Assembly (NCBI RefSeq): GCF_041434935.1
Contig: NZ_CP107964.1
Span: 8,663,001 to 8,727,000 of the forward strand
From: Kitasatospora sp. NBC_00374
GTDB taxonomy: Bacteria; Actinomycetota; Actinomycetes; Streptomycetales; Streptomycetaceae
Reading direction: 5' to 3'
Length of the DNA: 64,000 nt
The notes beneath the pieces are model-generated. The model searched no databases. It was not told the DNA's origin and saw only the letters and a list, made by a program, of their open reading frames with translations. Positions 59,732-64,000 of this stretch are shown here, piece after piece (position 1 is the stretch's first letter; each line of letters begins with the position of its first letter). Position numbers and translations under genes: made by a program.

Positions 59732-59968
59732 ACCGCATCCTGTCGGTGGGTCGGCACCGGCCAGCGCTGGGACAACGCGCTCGCCGAGTCGTTCTTCGCC
59801 ACCCTCAAGCTGGGGCTGATCGGCGGCCGTCCGTGGCCCAGCCGGGCGGCAGCCCGCTCAGCGATCTTCGAGTGGATCGAAGCCTGGTACAAGATACGAA
59901 GGCTGCACAGCAGCCTCGGTTACCGCAGTCCCGCCAAGTACGAGACGGTCCTCGCAGCCCGACCACCA
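59732..59968 (+). pseudogene. IS3-family integrase, C-terminal remnant
   Basis: VGTGQRWDNALAESFFATLK, LGLIGGRPWPSRAAARSAIF, EWIEAWYKIRRLHSSLGYRS, PAKYETVL: the last 75 residues of an IS3-family orfB transposase (rve core with the final catalytic Glu in NALAESFF). Its first Asp, second Asp and orfA are missing. It directly abuts the acylphosphatase remnant, so an insertion plus deletion joined them. Confidence 0.75.
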
Positions 59969-60173
59969 CACCGAGGGTGTCCGTCAAAGCGGAGCAAGCT
60001 CAGTGCAGCAGTCCGAGCGGCCGGCCTGCGACCCGATGCGTCCGCCGGGCGTGGGAACACCCACCGCTGGCACGCTCGGCTCATCACCACTGCCCCGAGG
60101 AATCCGGAGGTAACACGCCCCAGGCACCGGCCTCCACCTGGCCGACACGCCGGGACGTGCCGTGTGGGGCCGG

Positions 60174-62399
60174 TCAGCGGTGGGTCAGCACTGCGACCTC
60201 CCAGCCGAATCCCGCCACCAGTCGGCCGTCCGGGGTAACGGCCACCGCGTCGACGGGTGCGGGGAACACCAACTCCCGCCCGATCTGTCGGCTGGTGGTG
60301 AGGTCCCATACCCGCACCGTTTTGTCCCGGCTGGCGGTGATGGCGACCGGGCGGCCGTTCAGCGTGGTCGTCGCCACCGCGTTCACCTGGTCGGTGTGGC
60401 CGGTGAGGGGTTCGCCGGCGGGCTGGCCGGTGGTGAGGTCCCATACCCGCACCGTTTTGTCCGAGCTGGCGGTGACGGCGACCGGGCGGCCGTTCAGCGT
60501 GGTCGTCGCCACCCCGTACACCCTGCCGGTGTGGCCGGTGAGGGGTTCGCCGGCGGGCTGGCCGGTGGTGAGGTCCCATACCCGCACCGTTTTGTCCGAG
60601 CTGGCGGTGACGGCGACCGGGCGGCCGTTCAGCGTGGTCGTCGCCACCCCGTACACCCTGCCGGTGTGGCCGGTGAGGGGTTCGCCGGCGGGCTGGCCGG
60701 TGGTCAGGTCCCACACCCGCACGGTCTCGTCGTCGCTGGCGGTGACGGCGACCGGGCGGCCGTTCAGCGTGGTCGTCGCCACCGCCGGCACCCGGTCGAT
60801 GTGGTCGGCGAGGGGTTCGCCGACGGGTTGGCCGGTGGTCAGGTCCCACACCCGCACGGTCTCGTCGTCGCTGGCGGTGACGGCGACCGGGCGGCCGTTC
60901 ACCATGGTCGTCGCCACCGCGTTCACCTGGTCGGTGTGGCCCGTGAGGGGTTCAGCGACGGGTTGGCCGGTGGTCAGGTCCCAGACCCGGACCGACTGGT
61001 CGTAGCTGGCGGTGACGGCGACCGAGAGGCCGTTCACCGTGGTCGTCGCCACGCCGGTTACCCCACGGGCGTGGCCGGTGAGGGGTTCGCCGACGGGTCG
61101 GCAGGTGGTCAGGTCCCAGACCCGGACCGACTGGTCGTAGCTGGCGGTGATGGCGACCGGGAGGCCGTTCACCACCGTCGTCGCTACCGCCGACACGCCA
61201 CCGGTGTGGCCGGTGAGGGGTTCAGGGACGGGCTGGCCGGTGGTCAGGTCCCACACCCAGGCCGTCTGGTCGTCGCTGGCGGTGATGGCGATCGGGAGGC
61301 CGTTCACCACGGTCGTCGCCACCGCCGACACGCGGTCGATGTGGCCGGTGAGGGGTTCGCCGACGGGCTGGCCCGTGCTCAGGTCCCAGACCCGGACGGT
61401 CTGGTCGTTGCTGGCGGTGATGGCGATCGGGAGGCCGTTCACCACGGTCGTCGCCACCGCGTTCACGCAGCCGGTGTGGCCGGTGAGGGGTTCGCCGACG
61501 GGCCGGCCCGTGCTCAGGTCCCACACCCGCACGGTCTCGTCCCAGCTGGCGGTGATGGCGATCGGGAGGCCGTTCACCACCGTCGTCGCCACCGCGTTCA
61601 CCCTGCCGGTGTGGCCGGTGAGGGGTTCGCCGACGGGCTGGCCGGTGGTCAGGTCCCAGACCCGCACCGATTTGTCCCCGCCGGCGGTGACGGCGACCGG
61701 GCGGCCGTCCACCACGGCCGTCGCCACCCCGTGCACCCCACCGGTGTGGCCGGTGAGGGGTTCACCGACGGGCTGGCCGGTGGTCAGGTCCCAGACCCGC
61801 ACCGTCTCGTCCCAGCTGGCGGTGACGGCGGTCGGGAGGCTGTTCAGCGTGGTCGTCGCCACCGCGGTCACCTCACGGGTGTGGCCGGTGAGGGGTTCGC
61901 CAACGGGCTGGCCGGTGGTCAGGTCCCAGACCCGCACCGTCTCGTCGTAGCTGGCGGTGACGGCGACAGCGACCGGGCGGCCGTCCACCAACGCCGTCGC
62001 CACGCCGGCCACCCAGCTGGTTTGGCCGGTCAGAGCCTGCCGGTACCGGTGGTCGACCATGCCGCCGCTGGCCCACTCCACACTCCACTGCGCGGCGGGC
62101 TCCCCCTCCACCGGTACGGCGGTGATCCGCGCCGACAGCTCCTGGTCCCCGTACCGGGCGGCGTCCAGCGCCAGCAGCTGCCGCCGCACCCCCGCGGGGG
62201 CGTCCCCGTGCAGATGCACCGACGCCCGGTAAGCCGCCGCCGCCAACCGCCCCCCAGGCCCCGAAGCCGCGTCCAACAGCGCCAGCACCTCGGCCGGAGC
62301 GGCGTTCACGAGGAAGCCCGGATCCGCCAGCCGCAAATCCGCCCCCGCAAGTGCGGCCCCGACGCCGTCAATACTCAGATCATCAGACATGACCCGCAT
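60174..62399 (-). CDS. WD40-repeat beta-propeller protein with 13 near-identical repeats
   Basis: 741 aa from ATG 62399 (ATG 62390 also possible). Residues 1-130 form a helical leader (VNAAPAEVLALLDAASGPGG, AAAAYRASVHLHGDAPAGVR). Then 13 WD40 units of 45 residues follow, each like TGHTGRVNAVATTVVNGLPI, AITASWDETVRVWDL, TTGQPVGEPL. A closing half-repeat (PAPVDAVAVTPDGRLVAGFG) could finish a fourteenth blade, giving two seven-bladed propellers. No kinase, caspase, TIR or NACHT domain was seen in the leader. Such proteins act as recognition or scaffold modules in actinobacteria. It is monocistronic. Confidence 0.88.
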   Translation of the reverse strand: MRVMSDDLSIDGVGAALAGADLRLADPGFLVNAAPAEVLALLDAASGPGGRLAAAAYRASVHLHGDAPAGVRRQLLALDAARYGDQELSARITAVPVEGEPAAQWSVEWASGGMVDHRYRQALTGQTSWVAGVATALVDGRPVAVAVTASYDETVRVWDLTTGQPVGEPLTGHTREVTAVATTTLNSLPTAVTASWDETVRVWDLTTGQPVGEPLTGHTGGVHGVATAVVDGRPVAVTAGGDKSVRVWDLTTGQPVGEPLTGHTGRVNAVATTVVNGLPIAITASWDETVRVWDLSTGRPVGEPLTGHTGCVNAVATTVVNGLPIAITASNDQTVRVWDLSTGQPVGEPLTGHIDRVSAVATTVVNGLPIAITASDDQTAWVWDLTTGQPVPEPLTGHTGGVSAVATTVVNGLPVAITASYDQSVRVWDLTTCRPVGEPLTGHARGVTGVATTTVNGLSVAVTASYDQSVRVWDLTTGQPVAEPLTGHTDQVNAVATTMVNGRPVAVTASDDETVRVWDLTTGQPVGEPLADHIDRVPAVATTTLNGRPVAVTASDDETVRVWDLTTGQPAGEPLTGHTGRVYGVATTTLNGRPVAVTASSDKTVRVWDLTTGQPAGEPLTGHTGRVYGVATTTLNGRPVAVTASSDKTVRVWDLTTGQPAGEPLTGHTDQVNAVATTTLNGRPVAITASRDKTVRVWDLTTSRQIGRELVFPAPVDAVAVTPDGRLVAGFGWEVAVLTHR
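60421..60690. repeat. Two identical tandem 135-bp WD40 units
   Basis: 60421-60555 and 60556-60690 are the same base for base by direct comparison, including synonymous sites. Other units of the 13-repeat array share the period but differ at several positions. This points to a recent unit duplication or gene conversion. Confidence 0.9.
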
Positions 62400-63192
62400 C
62401 CAATCACCCCCACCCGACAGGCCACGCCCATCAGGGACCCCGGCACCTGACTACGTGACCCATGACGCAACGTGACTGGCGAATTCACCCGCAGCCCGAG
62501 CGGGCAAACCCTTTCCCGGCCCGCAGGCGGTGCCACCGAGCCGATCCGTTGCGGCAGCGTGCGCTCGGCCACCCGACGCCTGGGCAGCACCTTGACTTCC
62601 GACCCAGCCTGAACGCCGGGGAGGAAGTCAACTGCCAGCACGCCAAGCATCGGACGACCTGCTCGGAGGCCGCGCTGAACGGCTTCGCGCTCGCCTTTGA
62701 CGGCCGCCTCTCCGCAGGCCACCGCCAACTCCACCCCACCGGGCCGCGACGTTCGCTGGACAGGCCCGACCAGATTGAAGGGCGACTCCTCAGGGTCGCC
62801 TCCGGCAACGACCGTGAACACTTCGCCGGGGCGCATCCAGTGATCGGTTCCACAGCGCTCCAGGCACAGACAGGACCTGTTCCCGGTGGGGTTCTTGACC
62901 TGGTCCTCGGCGTGGCAGCCTCGCGTCGAGGTCTCGCGCCGGTCATGGGCGGCGGCCATGCCGAGGCGGTGCTTCACCGGTCTGCGAAGGCCGTTTCGGA
63001 TGCGGGGTGACGCAGCCCTGCGTACGCCTACGGGAGTGCGCGCGGGAGTGCAGGGGGGATCACCCCGATGTTACTCAACGGCACGGGCGAGGATTATCGG
63101 TGCCTGTTCGACCGGGTGTGACGGCCAGCGCCGTCGGGGCCGGTGGGGGAGGCTGTGGGCCATCGTGCCCGCTGCCGGGAGAAGGAGGTGTC
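62400..63192. other. Intergenic; possible small ORF or remnant on the minus strand
   Basis: No clear gene. On the minus strand (about 62485-62977) a frame contains PTGNRSCLCLERCGTDHWMR and PGEVFTVVAGGDPEESPFNL, which looks protein-like and may be the remains of a small conserved actinobacterial protein. Starts and ends are unclear and the rest is low complexity. The last 12 bases (GAAGGAGGTGTC) form the ribosome site of the adenylation gene. Confidence 0.35.
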
Positions 63193-64000
63193 GTGCCGAC
63201 TGTGCCCGAGCTCGTGGCGGCCCGCGTGGCCGCCGACCCGGATCGCACCGCCCTGGTGCAGGGTGACCGTGAGCTGACCTACGGCGCCCTGCTCGACTGG
63301 GCCGACGCGCTGGCCGCGCAGTTGTGCGCCCGCGGCGTGTCGGCGGGAGCCACGGTGGGTGTGCTGTGCGAGCGTTCGATCGAGTACGTGGTCGCCGCGC
63401 TCGGCGTGCTGCGGGCGGGTGCCTGCTACCTGCCGGTCGACCCGGCCTACCCGGCCGAGCGCCGCGAGCTGATGCTCGAGGACGCCGCGGTGGCCGAGAT
63501 GGTGGACGCGGCCGCTGTCGTCGCCGCCCGCCCGTCCGGGCCACCCCGACGCCCGGACAGCACGCCGGCCGCCGGCGACCTCGCCTACGTGGTCTATACC
63601 TCCGGATCCACCGGTCGCCCCAAGGGCGTCACCGTCGAGCACGCGAGCCTGCAGAACCTGGTGACCTGGGTGCACGCCACCTTCGCCCCCGGCCCCGGCG
63701 ACCGCACCCCACTGCTGTCGGCGGTCGGCTTCGACGCCTCGGTCCTTGAGCTGTGGCCCTACCTGACGGCGGGTGCCACCGTCGTGGTCGCCACCGAACA
63801 CGACCGGCGCTCCCCGGCCGGGCTGCGGGACTTCCTGGTCGACGCCGGGATCACCCTGGCGATCGCCTCCACTCTGCTGGCGGAGGCCCTGGCGGCGCTG
63901 CCCTGGCCCGCCGCAACCGCCTTGCGCACCCTGCTCACCGGCGGCGACCGGCTCACCGCCCGGCCGCCCGCCGGGCTGCCGTTTACCCTCGTTGACAACT
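63193..64000 (+). CDS. NRPS-type adenylation (AMP-binding) enzyme, N-terminal part
   Basis: It starts at GTG 63193 behind a perfect GAAGGAGGTG and runs off the window (269 codons seen). VPELVAARVAADPDRTALVQ and ELTYGALLDWADALAAQLCA open an A domain. Core motifs: A1/A2 LRAGACYLPVDPAYPAERR, A3 AYVVYTSGSTGRPKGVTVEH (P-loop for ATP), and A4-like SAVGFDASVLELWPYLTAGA. LRTLLTGGDRL precedes the edge. It activates a carboxylic or amino acid as acyl-AMP. With no condensation domain in front, it is a loading module or a stand-alone A domain, and it may begin a biosynthetic cluster to the right. Confidence 0.92.
   Translation, partial: MPTVPELVAARVAADPDRTALVQGDRELTYGALLDWADALAAQLCARGVSAGATVGVLCERSIEYVVAALGVLRAGACYLPVDPAYPAERRELMLEDAAVAEMVDAAAVVAARPSGPPRRPDSTPAAGDLAYVVYTSGSTGRPKGVTVEHASLQNLVTWVHATFAPGPGDRTPLLSAVGFDASVLELWPYLTAGATVVVATEHDRRSPAGLRDFLVDAGITLAIASTLLAEALAALPWPAATALRTLLTGGDRLTARPPAGLPFTLVDN

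Noticed and set aside
60200..62050. CRISPR-like array suggested by regular repeats
   Set aside because: The 135-bp period codes for WD40 units in one continuous protein; there are no short repeats with unique spacers.
1..64000. tRNA, rRNA or riboswitch genes
   Set aside because: No tRNA-like cloverleaf with TTCRA arm or rRNA-like conserved stretch was noticed by eye on either strand. A covariance-model scan would be needed to exclude them.

Overview
The window is high-GC actinobacterial DNA. Codon use is strongly GC3-biased, GTG starts are frequent, and gene pairs often overlap by ATGA or GTGA. The gene content points to Streptomycetaceae (Streptomyces or Kitasatospora). It reads as an accessory, probably chromosome-arm, region: one intact secretion/toxin island set among insertion sequences, truncated genes and genes carrying stop codons or frameshifts.

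Layout. 0-7.3 kb: an edge-truncated IS630 transposase, an IS5-family element, a P-loop kinase coupled to a broken alpha/beta hydrolase, a DUF6891-type protein, an HNH-endonuclease tail, an aminoglycoside-phosphotransferase-like kinase and a truncated IS4-family copy. 7.5-36.3 kb: a co-directional type VII (ESX-like) secretion island. It holds eccC, eccD, eccB, a large protein ending in an ADP-ribosyltransferase-like but apparently inactive domain, and an EccA-like AAA+ ATPase fused to a beta-helix. These are followed by two WXG100 proteins, a small coupled protein, an FPG-repeat WXG protein, a YbaB-like protein, a small ESX-type protein, and a giant CpnT-like toxin. The toxin carries three recognisable enzymatic modules: an HEXXH metallopeptidase of anthrax lethal factor type, a papain-fold deamidase, and an ADP-ribosyltransferase. 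A -1 frame change at a G run separates its export head from its effector part. No eccE or mycosin gene is visible.

36.3-49.1 kb: insertion-sequence territory. It contains an IS5-family element with a second wHTH gene, inserted just after the toxin stop and truncating a DUF4265-like gene; an intact IS4-family element with 16-bp inverted repeats and a 10-bp target duplication; an ISAs1-family element with perfect 20-bp ends; an ISL3 fragment; and two further IS5-family elements. Cargo includes a cut lipoprotein, a histone-H1-like wHTH protein, two GNAT acetyltransferases, a nucleotidyltransferase and a conserved protein of unknown function. Three copies of one IS left end lie in series between these cargo genes.

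49.6-62.4 kb: a SNF2 helicase with an in-frame amber codon coupled to a SWIM zinc-finger protein; a decayed helix-turn-helix gene; an IS1380 fragment; a coupled pair of HEAT-like proteins; IS1182, acylphosphatase and IS3 remnants; and a 741-aa WD40 protein of 13 near-identical repeats, two of them identical in DNA. 63.2 kb to the edge: the start of an NRPS-type adenylation domain.

How the genes work together. In the main island EccB/C/D would form the membrane channel and motor. The EccA-like ATPase and the YbaB-like protein are plausible cytosolic chaperone or recycling factors. The WXG proteins are substrates or co-substrates, and the toxin is the likely principal effector. No intact immunity gene is seen next to the toxin.
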